A stretch of 64,000 nt of DNA from assembly GCF_036898095.1 (NCBI RefSeq), contig NC_090736.1:15490238-15554237 (forward strand), written 5' to 3'. Shown here piece by piece: positions 1 to 11,590 of the stretch (positions are counted from its first letter, which is position 1; each line of letters starts with the position of its first letter). The DNA is from Palaemon carinicauda. Lineage: Eukaryota; Arthropoda; Malacostraca; Decapoda; Palaemonidae. A model generated the notes under the pieces. That model was not told the DNA's origin, made no database searches, and saw only the letters and a list, made by a program, of their open reading frames with translations. A program made the position numbers and the translations under genes.

Positions 1-10
1 ACAATTGGAG

Positions 11-215
11 CCTCGGTGGCTGAGTCGGTTTGGGCAGCAAGCTCGGACTTCGTAGAAGTGTATGGCACGGGTTCAACTCCGCACCCAACCAGTCAGAAAG
101 GCGGACACTTTGTTATCCGTGTAGACACCTCAGGATTGAGTATGTAATCGACGGATAGGTTTCCGAAAAGCAAGTGGGTGTTACAGACTAATACACACAC
201 AAACACAGCCATTAC
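11..215 (+). repeat. tRNA-derived SINE
   Basis: The head resembles a tRNA gene with a pol III A box (TGGCTGAGTCGG, 17-28) and B box (GGTTCAACTCC, 70-80), the usual internal promoter of a SINE. It is followed by an unrelated body ending near an ACACACACAAACAC stretch. It cannot fold as a complete tRNA, because the variable and anticodon regions do not fit, and the body is typical of a SINE. It resembles decapod SINEs I recall, unverified. The left edge lies close to the window start, so the insertion boundary and target duplication cannot be judged. Confidence 0.65.
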
Positions 216-2071
216 AACACCTTCTAAAAACATAACAGAACCGACGACCTAACTACGCCATGACTCCTCACTGCTGGGAGGAATGGCGATGGTGGCTGAT
301 ACAAAACAAACATACACTACCGGGGTCTAGCGATGGTAGGTAGGGCAGCCGGTCGGAACCACGGACCACCCCAAAGCTAAAGCAAAGTCCTTCAAAAAGG
401 AGGCAACCGTGTTACCCCACACGAATGGGAAAAAGGCACGCTAATAGAGTTCAATGTGGACGACGATTCATTGTATAGTGTTCGACGTCCATAAGGTTAT
501 AAAAGTCAAAATAATGATATGAAAATTACAACAAAATCCGCACGCACTCTTGAATGTTCTAAGCTAGACAGTGATCTAAAATGAAAAAAAAAAAATAATT
601 TAAGGGGGAATGTGACCATATATTAACACACCTTTGACTCGCGTGTTATAGATCTCAATGGCTGAGTGTGCTTCAAATTGGGTACTTGCTGAGGTCAGTT
701 GTGGCATTTTGGGCTCGCCCTCAAGATTTACCTTATAACCACCGTCATTGAGATAAAGTGAGACCTGTCACTGCAACAGGTGAGGATCTTCCTCTTTGGG
801 ATGCAGGAGACAAGTAGACGGGAAGCTGTTCACAGAGAACGGGCCATGTGGGTCTCCGAGAGCGTAACTTAGTTTAACGTTCCCCACAGTACTAAATTTG
901 TAGAGTGGTGTTTGCAAGGATAGATAGATGGAGGGATATAGATTAGCTTTCCTTGTAAGGGGACCATGGGCTCTTGTCCTTTCGGCAGCCCATAAGTGGG
1001 GTATGGTTGTGAAAGTGAAAAAATATATCGGATGATGATGGGATGAGAGTTACATGACGACCGAGGCTGGAGTCCAAAGCTCAGCAAACAAGGCCTTCCT
1101 AAACCCAATTCCTCTTCGTTCCTGGATAAATTGATCTTTTCCTATGGCAACCCGAAAAGGGAATGCGCAAGGGAGAGGTTATTCACCTGTTTCCCCAAAC
1201 AGCAGATAAAATGTGATGCATTCTTCTACGCTTACCCAGTCTTGAGGTGCCATGTTAGGATAAAGATAGTGATTAATCTAAATGTAGAAGTAGAGGTCTT
1301 GTAGCGTCTATACAGAATACAAGGATTAATCTTGCATCTCCAGGGGAATATACCCGAGAATAAAACCAAACTGTCTGGCATATACAATTATTGATTTAAT
1401 GGAAAAAATGGCAAAGGCAGTGCATGGCGGGCAATAAATTTCTTATGCAAATAAACTTGAAGGCTGTACAGAGAGATGTAAATAAAATACACATAAATTC
1501 TAATGTATAATTTGCAACCAAGATCAGTAAAATAAATTATCCTAGAATACGCTGCTCAAGGTAATGAGACCAATTTCATGCAGACAGCTAATTACTACCG
1601 AAGAAGTCTAAGCCTACCTGCGAACAGAGATCTTGATAGATAGGATAAAAAACAGAGAGGGTAGCTGAATTAACCAAAATAAGAACAAAGAAAAGGGTAG
1701 CTGGACTGCATCATGCGTGAGCTAAATTAAAAAAAGAAAATGTATATAGAATAAAAAGTGAAGGTAATTTTTCACATAGAAGTAGGTTTGATGTTTTATA
1801 AGTTTTGGCCTCAATGCTTTCCAGCTTGCATTCGAGTCTAAACTGCTAAAGACTTCCCCAACTGCATATGAAACTAGAGGGGGCACTAGGTAGAGATCCC
1901 TCTTGCGACGCCACGCCAGGCAGTCTTATTTTGCTCTTTACTCCACTGCGTACTTGTATTTCGATATATTTTCGTCTCTGAGTCATATCCAACATGTCTG
2001 ACGTAGGGAGACTTTCCTGGACTAACTAAGTTCCCACTCAAATATTTAAATAAAATTATCCTCCACAACCC

Positions 2072-2072
<1 letters not shown>
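216..2072. other. no gene recognised
   Basis: Positions 216-440 continue GC-richer repeat-like sequence after the SINE. The rest is AT-rich intergenic or intronic DNA. Short open frames are present, but none has recognisable protein content. Nothing else could be assigned. Confidence 0.5.

Positions 2073-2121
<49 letters not shown>
2073..2121. repeat. (TG)n microsatellite
   Basis: An uninterrupted TG dinucleotide run of about 49 bp. Confidence 0.95.
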
Positions 2122-2124
<3 letters not shown>

Positions 2125-2338
2125 AGGGGGGTTGGCAAACACAAGAATAACAGCCACATTAGATTCTACGTTATAGGAAGAATAAGCTATTCTGTGATTT
2201 GCCATGACTTTGCAGGTTGGGACGAGTAAGTGTTTAGGATGGGAACGCTTTGGAAAAGGTTTAGCGGCATTTTAAAAATTATTGTCAATATATTAAATGA
2301 AATAATCAACAGATGATTGAAAGAATGGCCTAAAATAA

Positions 2339-2342
<4 letters not shown>

Positions 2343-2420
<78 letters not shown>
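2343..2420. repeat. (TA)n microsatellite
   Basis: TA dinucleotide run of nearly 80 bp with one GT interruption near 2407. Confidence 0.95.
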
Positions 2421-4127
<1,707 letters not shown>

Positions 4128-4402
4128 AGTGCTGGTTTAGTATGTGGCCTACTTTTTTTTTATTCTGGCTTAGTATGTGGCCTACCTTATTTATTCTGGT
4201 TTAGTATGTGGCCTACCTTATTTATTCTGGTTTAGTATGTGGCCTACCTTATTTATTCTGGTTTAGTATGTGGCCTACCTTATTTATTCTGGTTTAGTAT
4301 GTGGCCTACCTGGCTTGTTAGGTTAGGTTAGGCCACATACTAAAATAGATAGAATTTTGTAGGCCATATTCGAAAGGTAGGTCACATACTAAACCGGCAC
4401 CA
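4128..4402. mobile_element. MITE-like repeat with 31-bp internal tandem units
   Basis: Inverted ends: a GGTTTAGTATGTGGCCTAC-type sequence at the left (from 4133) matches the reverse complement at 4377-4401 with one or two differences. Inside are about six 31-bp units, each with TTTAGTATGTGGCC followed by TACCTTATTTATTCTGG, from about 4135 to 4310. An inverted copy of the unit core lies at 4331-4345. AAATAAC flanks both sides (4121-4127 and 4403-4409) and could be a 7-bp target duplication, as in hAT-like elements. No coding capacity. Confidence 0.55.
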
Positions 4403-4989
4403 AAATAACTCTAATTAGGCTAATGGGGGCTTTTAGTTGACCTACAGTAGGTAGATATGCTCATATATTTACGAAGTCTACATTTTGGTACATGAATTGT
4501 GGGTAAATCTGAACTCTAGTACAGGACTAGATTTCAGCCAACGAAGTTAATTTTTTTTACAAATTAACACTACACTGCCTGACTGCATATACAGTGTTAG
4601 GCCTACGTGAAATCATATCCTCTCGGTACCCTTTTTCCCGTCTTTCCAAATCACTATAGGAGTGTATTTAGTTGGTTGGGTCAGGTGTAAACTTATTACT
4701 TGTCAAATCGATGTTGTTTATCCTGGTCTGAAATACAATATTATGAAGCTAGTTTTGCAATTTAAGGAATATAATGATTGTGTTACTTGCAATAAATGAA
4801 GCCATTTGAGAAGTAAATACAAGGAAGAGACTTAGTCTCAGGTTAAGCCAAGGATACAGCAGTTTACGGGGATGTAGCAGGTGGGTGTAACCTCCCCTGG
4901 TAGGTAAGGATACGGCTCCTAGTTTAGGTTAGGTGGGGAACCTGAGGTTAGGTGGTGTGTATTTTTGTTTGTTTCCCTTTTAACCTGTG
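4403..4989. other. no gene recognised
   Basis: Flank of element A. It has several GTTAGGTT-type short repeats (about 4915-4960) but no coding sequence or known repeat family that I could identify. Confidence 0.5.
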
Positions 4990-5178
4990 CTTTTAAACAT
5001 TAAACTTACCCGCTGGTTATATAACAATGGCTTTAGTCCCTGACGTCCGGTAGAAATTAAAATAACTCACGGCCCCCGCAGATAGAGTTACCAGGTGTAC
5101 ACTAGCACCACCAGGTGTACACTAGCACCACCACGGGAGCTAGGCCGAACTATTCCATCCACCACCAGATTTTCTCCT
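4990..5178 (+). repeat. element A left inverted terminal repeat
   Basis: Matches the reverse complement of 19365-19550 over most of its length, starting with AAACTTACCCGCTGG. The left copy has an exact 20-bp tandem duplication (5091-5110 and 5111-5130, beginning CCAGGTGTAC) where the right copy has a single unit. Confidence 0.85.
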
Positions 5179-5385
5179 GCCGCCATTTTGGCAACATCGT
5201 TAGGAATTCTCTCGCTAACTACCTTGAATTTGACAGTGATCTTGGTGATGTACTTTGATTTTTAGTTATTGGCTTTCGCATTATTGGACTCGCTTTCGGA
5301 TTCTCTTGAATACTTGTTGGATTTGGATTATTTGGATTATTTTTTTACCCTTGCTTGTTTTTTATCTCTCTCTGTAATTTTCAAT

Positions 5386-7950
5386 ATGGCCAACCCATCT
5401 CCTTCATATAGGAAGTGTGTGAAAGAGTGTAAGACTCGGCTTCCAAAAGCCTCTGTTGATCCCCATTCTATTTGTGCTAAATGTAGGGGTAAAATTTGTG
5501 TATATAAAGACCGACGTCAAGAATGTATTTCATTGTCCGAGAGTGAGTGGTTAGCTTTTGAACGCTACTCTCGCAAATTAGAGAGGAATAGAGTTAGGCA
5601 TAGTTCTTCTCGATCTAGAGATTTATCTACTTCTAATATCATTGAACCTAATTCTTCCTCAGTAGTGGTAGATCCAGACCCTAATACTGTTTCATCTGAA
5701 CCTACGATGAAAGATATGATGACAGCGATTCAAGTTCTTGTCGTAAGAGGAGAATCGCTCGCGGCTGACAGAAACCAACTCATGTCCGACGTTAACCAAC
5801 TTAAAAGTGTTAGTGTTAAAAGTGCTAATAATGTGTTCTGTGATGTGGAGGGTGCGTCTGCGTGAACCTGTCGTTCACCTAGCCTTAGACCTCTTTCAAG
5901 CTCCCGAACCCATGGGAGAAGTAATGTCGATCGGCGAAAGGGAACGAGAGGCATCATCGCTCACGCAGACGTCCCCTTGAGCGTTCCTGTTGTTGCATCG
6001 CAGATCGCTCACCCTCACCATGGGAAAGGTGAGGCTAGTTTTTTGTCTTCATCTTCGAATGACGCTACGCATGGCAAGGTCTGGCGTCATGCTTCCAGAC
6101 CTCTTAAGAGAAAAGCGTATGTAGTGGCGCAGCGGCGCGATCCGTCACCGCATGCGCCTGGCTGCAGCCATTGGGATTCGCCAGAGCGTTTTCATTCGTC
6201 TGTTGAAGGTTCTCCTCCGAAACGTCCTGACAGGATGTCGGAGGTTGACAAGAGTTTACTTCAGACTGAGTCGGAGCTTGTTCCTGAGCCTAGTGTTATG
6301 GTACATGCACCGCCACTTCCACCAGACTGGGTTCCATCTCCTGATAATGTGGAACGTTATGCAAGCGATGAGGAAGGCGAGTTTGCAATAGAAGTTTCTA
6401 CACCTGTGTCGCCTAAGGTTGATCCTAATTGGGCTATGCTGCTAGACAAGAAGCAGCAGCTCTCATCTTTTATGCAGTCATATCAGCAAAGCGGTGGTTC
6501 GTCATGATTCCGATCATGACGCGTTGTCGCACAGGCGGCCTACCAACGTACGCGATGTTGAACAGCGTGATAAGGCTGCTATTTTTCATAGAGTTTCTGC
6601 TTCTCTTGATAACAAATGTCAAGCGGCCAAGCGTGACACCGAGCGTCATCCTTCCAGGCGCGGCGACAAGTACCAGGCAGCTGAGCGTGACGTCGCGCGC
6701 CAAGCTAAACATACCATGACGCCCAACGTCAGTCAGATACGGGTCGACATGCGCAAGGACGTGACGTCGAGCGCAATATTAGCTATTGTCAGGTGGACAA
6801 ACATACCGAACGACTTGATCACGCGCACCGCGCTGCTGGCGCTTATGCTCACAAGCGACACCTTTTGGAACAAAACGCTGTTACAGCGGCTGGAATTCGT
6901 ACGGAAGAAGAACCGGATGATCAGTCCTCTCTGGATGAGCCTTTGGATGTTGTCTCGGAAGATGAAGAGAATTAAACACCTCAACACACTGTAGATCTCA
7001 AAAAGATTGTTGGTTTTTACAAAATTATTTCCTGATCACTTTGCTCCTGTAGCTCCACGTTCACCTCCACTGGAGTTTACCTTGGGAATAACAGCAAGAG
7101 CATAGATTTTTCACTAAGATGATTCTCTCTCGCTCTTTAGAGAGAGCATTAAAGTTAATGGGTGTGTGGATGCAATCTAAAAAAGTTCTAGGCAAAACAG
7201 GCTTCGCTTTCCCCCCTGCCAGATTAGCTTCCAATTCTAGCATATGGTACGAGACAGGAGAGGTCCTAGGCTTGGGAGTTCCTGCTTCTGCCCAAGGCGA
7301 CTTCTCGAGTTTAGTGGACTCTTCTCGTCACTTGGCTATGAGAAGGACAAAGATCCTATGGTCTATGTCTGAGTTTGATCATCTCCTCAAAGGCATCTAT
7401 AGGACATTTGAAGTGTTCAACTTGTTTGATTGGTCTCTGGGCACCTTGGGGAAGAAAGTTTCTGCAATGAAGGATTCTGAAACTGCTAACTTTATACATG
7501 TAATGTCTTGCATGGATAAAGCTGTTAGAGATGGCTCGCATGAGTTAGCAGCCCTTTTTACAGCCGGGGTCGTTAAGAAGAGAGCAACTATGTGCTCTTT
7601 TTCTCTCCATGGGAGTCACTCCTTTCCAGAGGTCAGAATTGCTTTATGCACCTCTTTCTCCTTCTCTATTCCCTCAGGAGCTAGTAAAGGAGGTTGCTGC
7701 TGCCCTAACACAAAAAGCTACTCACGACTTAGTCTCCAAAACAGCTAGGAAGGTTCTTCCAACTTCATTCTCCGCCCATAGACCGAAAGAGGATTCTTCT
7801 TTCCCTCAAGCATCACAGCTTTTTCATGCAAGGTCGGTCGGTAGGGGTAGCTTCAGACCTAACGGTAGAAGGGCTAGAAGTAGAGGTTCTAGGTCGGGCC
7901 GAAGCAGTCTGACTGCCTTCGCCTTCAGACAGCAGTGGGGGCCAGGCTAA
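5386..7950 (+). pseudogene. gag: element A gag-like gene, broken
   Basis: The first ATG after the leader starts an N-terminal Cys/His cluster (CVKEC, then DPHSICAKC, then C) like that of elements B and G. The reading frame stops at 5863-5865. Further parts follow in changed frames at 5977-6507, 7119-about 7605 and 7609-7950. The 7119 part is conserved with element G, including a TGEVLGLGVPASAQGDF motif and KAVRDGS further on. The C-terminus is Arg/Gly/Ser-rich, as expected for nucleic-acid binding. Role as a structural protein is inferred from position and basic tail; there is no retroviral CCHC knuckle. At least three frame disruptions make it non-functional. Confidence 0.75.
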
Positions 7951-9969
7951 ACAACTTTGGTAAGCCTGGGAGAGAAGGGGAGCGGACCCTTGGTCCGCTC
8001 TAGTTTTAAAGGAGGGTCACAAGATCCTGTTTATCTCGAAACCTCCGTTAGTTATAGACCCTGTGGATCTCTCTCCCAAATACAAGGAGGAATCGAAGAA
8101 GCAGGCCATGCAGCTTCAAATGTTTCTCTTGCTAGAGAAGAAGGAATAGAGAGGGTACGGAACTTAAAATCACCAGGTTTTTACAACAGATTGTTCCTGG
8201 TTCCCAAGAACTCGGGAGAATGGAGACCGGTCCTGGACGTAAGTGCCCTCAACAGCTATGTCCAGAAGACAAAGTTTTCTATGGAATCTCAGAGGACTGT
8301 GCTTGCAGCTGTAAGGAAGGGCGACTGGATGGTCTCATTAGACCTCCAGGATGCTTATTTTCATATCCCGATCCACCCAAGTTGCAAACGTTACCTGAGG
8401 TTCGTGTACAGGAAGGAGCTCTTCCAGTTTCGGGCCTTGTGTTTCGGCCTCAGCACCGCCCCTCTAGTCTTCACAAAGATAATGTTGAATGTGGTGAGCA
8501 TGCTCCATTCGAGAGGCATCAGAGCCTCCTTGTACTTGGACGATTGGCTAATAAGAGCTCCCTCCCTCAATCGCTGTCTGAAGGATCTGCGTCTGACAAT
8601 GAGTCTGTCAGAAGAACTAGGACTTCTGATGAATTCAGAGAAGTCCCAATTGATTCCATCCCAGAAGATTCTATATTTAGGGATGGAGATTCAGAGTCTG
8701 GCTTTTCAGGTTTTTCCATCACCTGCAAGGATACAGCTAGCTCTCCTAAAACTTTGTGCCTTTCTAAAGAAGGAGTTTTGTTCAGTAAGAGAGTGGATGA
8801 GCCTCCTGGGAACCCTCTCTTCACTGGAGCAGTTTGTGTCTCTAGGGAAACTGAACCTACGACCTCTTCAGTTCCATCTCAATTACCATTGGAACAAAGA
8901 GAACAGCCTCGACAAGGAAAAAATTCCCCTTACAGAACCAATAAAAGAGTGCCTTCAGTGGTGGAACTACATAAACAGACTTCAGGAAGGTCTTTCGTTG
9001 GAGCAAAAGAACCCAGACCTTGTGTTGTTTTCCGACGCCTCGGACTCGGGTTGGGGAGCAACACTGGGAAAGTCGGAGATCTCAGGTCTGTGGACAAGGG
9101 AACAAGGAAGCCTCCACATCAATCAAAAGGAGCTGTTGGCAATCCTGTTGGCTCTCAAAGGTTTCAAGAAGTTAGTACTAAACAAAGAAGTAAAAGTCAA
9201 TGCCGATAACACCACAGCATTGGCTTACATAGCAAAGCAAGGCAGGACGCACTCGAGGCCACTTTACGAAATAACAAGAACTCTTCTCGTATAGGCACAG
9301 CAAAGGAAGATATCCCTGTTGACAAGATTCATACAGGGAGAGTAGAACGTGATGGTAGACGTCCTCAGCAGGAGGAATCAGGTTCTTCCCACAGAGTGGA
9401 CATTGCATCTGGATGTATCCAAGAAACTTTGGCGGATTTGGGGTCGCCCCCTTATAGATCTATTCGCGACCTCAAAAATTAAAAGGCTAGAGACTTATTG
9501 CTCTCCAGTTCCGGACCTTGAAGCGACACACATAGACACATTCCTGATGGATTGGTCTCACCTGGATGTGTTTGCGTTTCCTCCATTCAAAGTGCTGTAC
9601 AAGGTATTACAGAAGTTCGTGTCTCACGAGGGGACCAGGTTGACTCTAGTAGCTCCCTTCTGGCTGTCAAGAGGTTGGTTTACAGAGGTACTGGAATGGA
9701 TGGTGGACGTTCCAAGAAGCCTGCCATTGAGAATAGATCTTCTCAAACAACCCCACTTGGCAAGAAACCATCTAAACCTCCAAGCTCTACATCTGACTGC
9801 CTTCAGACTATCGAAAAACTCGCAAGATCTAGAGGATTTTCGAAGGAGGCAGCCAAGGCTATTGCTAGAGCAAGGAGAACTTATACCATCAAGGTTTATC
9901 AGTCCAAGTGGGAGGTTTTTAGAGGATGGTGTAGAGCTATCTCAGTTTCTTCATCCAGTACCTCTGTAA
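7931..9969 (+). pseudogene. element A RT-RNase H-methyltransferase-like gene, broken
   Basis: Reverse transcriptase core: VLDVSALN, SLDLQDAYFHIPIHP, CFGLSTAPLVFTK and the catalytic YLDDWL at about 8533-8550. RNase H follows (LFSDASDSGWGA, HINQKELLAI, NADNTTALAYI). Next is a DIRS methyltransferase-like segment (DLFATS near 9460, AFPPF near 9580). Compared with element G, one frameshift near 8140 separates the N-terminal part from the RT core, and a TAG at 9292-9294 replaces a conserved Trp codon in RNase H. It would copy element RNA into DNA. The end overlaps the recombinase gene in another frame, as in G. Confidence 0.85.
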
Positions 9970-10868
9970 CTCAAATTGCCGATTTCTTTTTAGAGCTTAG
10001 AAGAAAGCACAATTTTTCCTCCTCAACCATCAAGGGGTACAGGAGTATGCTGGTGGCTGTCTTCAGGCACAGGGATTTAGATCTCTCTAATAACAAGGAC
10101 CTTCAGGATCTTCTCAGATCTTTTGAAACCTCTAAGAAGCATCAACAGGAATCACCAGCCTGGAATTTAGATGTGGTTTTAAAATTCCTCATGAGTGACA
10201 GATTCGAACCTTTGCTCTCGGATTCCTTTAAAGATCTGACTTTAAAGACACTATTTTTAGTAAGCCTAGCAACAGCTAAGAGTGTCAGTGAAGTTCACTC
10301 TTTTAGCAAGAACATTGGCTTCGGAAACGGGAAAGCCATATGCTCCTTGCAACTTGAATTTCTGGGCAAAAACGAACGTCCTTCTCAACCATGGCCAAAG
10401 TCTTTCGAGATTGCTAATCTCTCTGATATAGTGAGTGAAGAATTGGAGAAGGTTCTGTGTCCGGTAGAGCACTAAAGTTCTATCTGGACAGAACTAAAGA
10501 GTTAAGAGGCAATTCTGAAGCCCTTTGGTGTGCAGTCAAAAAGCCTACATTACCTATGTCTAAAAACGCTTTATCATATTTCATAAGACTTTTAATTAGA
10601 GAAGCTCACACACACTGTGGTGAGGCAGACCTTAAGCTGCTTAAAGTTAAGACTTATGAAGTTAGAGCTGTAGCAACTTACTGTAGCTTTTAAACAAAAT
10701 CGTTCTCTGCTAAGCATCATGGATACAACCTTTTTTAGGAGTAAATGTGTATTCGCATCACAGTACTTAAAACGTGTCCAGAATCTTTATGAAGACTGCT
10801 ACACTTTGGGACCATTCGTAGCAGCGAATGCAGTAGTAGGTGAAGGATCTACCACTACACTCCCCTAA
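9690..10868 (+). pseudogene. element A tyrosine recombinase, catalytically dead
   Basis: Phage-integrase-like recombinase of DIRS elements. The N-terminal SAM-like part runs through YQSKWEVFRGWC and TIKGYRSML; the catalytic domain begins near 10130. Box I reads AKSVSEV where G has AKRVSEI, so the catalytic Arg is Ser (AGT, 10281-10283). Box II reads YEVR instead of HEVR (10655-10657). The nucleophile region (QYLK, about 10762) remains. Frameshifts lie near 10460 and 10680. The substitutions at active-site residues show loss of function independent of the frameshifts. The gene start is uncertain because it overlaps the preceding ORF. Confidence 0.8.
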
Positions 10869-11240
10869 TCCCTAGTACCCTTTTCTCCTCTTGGAACTTG
10901 TATATAATTTTATGGTTGTATGTGGAGATTGTTCGACATTTTTCCGCAATCTTTGATTTAGTCAGGTGGTCATTTTGTTCCTTGAGAGTGCTCGGAACAA
11001 GGGTATTAGTTAAGGTCCTGTCAGCATATAGGTTTTTCACTGTTTGATAGCTCCTAGAGATCTTCAGTCCCCTGGGTGGACGGCTGGATCTCAATAGGAT
11101 AGCAGACATAATGAGGCAGAGAATCATTGAAGTCAGCTTCCTTAATAGGTACGAACCCTTAAGCTTGTTTTATTTTAACTCTTAAGTGATATTCCAACAC
11201 TGTTGCTGTCTCTGACCCTCCACCAAGGGTGTCAGTCAGC
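10869..11240 (+). other. element A 3' non-coding region
   Basis: Between the recombinase remnant and the ICR. No gene, and no further repeat recognised. Confidence 0.5.
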
Positions 11241-11282
11241 CATTGTTATATAACCAGCAGGTAAGTTTAATGTTTAAAAATT
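11241..11282 (+). repeat. element A internal complementary region, first half
   Basis: CATTGTTATATAACCAGC and following bases are the reverse complement of the extreme left end of A (4990-5031). The match ends in an A-run where element B begins. The second half continues at 19292. Confidence 0.8.
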
Positions 11283-11480
11283 ATTTGTTCCGTAACCGAA
11301 ATACAAACCACGCTATTTACATGGGGTTTTACTTTCGGCGTAGCTGAAATGACGAGCCATTAGAATTTTAACGAGGGTTAATTACTCCCGCCCTAGTTAG
11401 CAAGGGGGTAGGGGAGTGGTAGCTAGCTACCCTCCCCCCCTCACACACCGGTGAACTACTTCACTTCACTTTTGGCTCGG
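11283..11480 (+). repeat. element B left inverted terminal repeat
   Basis: Reverse complement of about 19085-19291. It includes the GGGGTAGGGGAGTGGTAGCT tract and ACACCGGTGAACT. Confidence 0.85.
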
Positions 11481-11590
11481 GCGATGAGCAGACGTCTCTG
11501 CTTCGCCCTCGCATTGTTGACAGCCTTAATTTTGTTTTGCTTTTTCTTTCAGTTTGTGTGCTTGAAGTTGGCCTCTTCCTTCCTTCCATC

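Noticed and set aside
11..90. Possible functional tRNA gene
   Set aside because: A and B boxes fit, but the sequence does not give a full cloverleaf and continues into a SINE body.
4318..4332. (TTAGG)3, the arthropod telomere unit
   Set aside because: Only three units, inside a MITE-like repeat. Too short to be an interstitial telomere tract.
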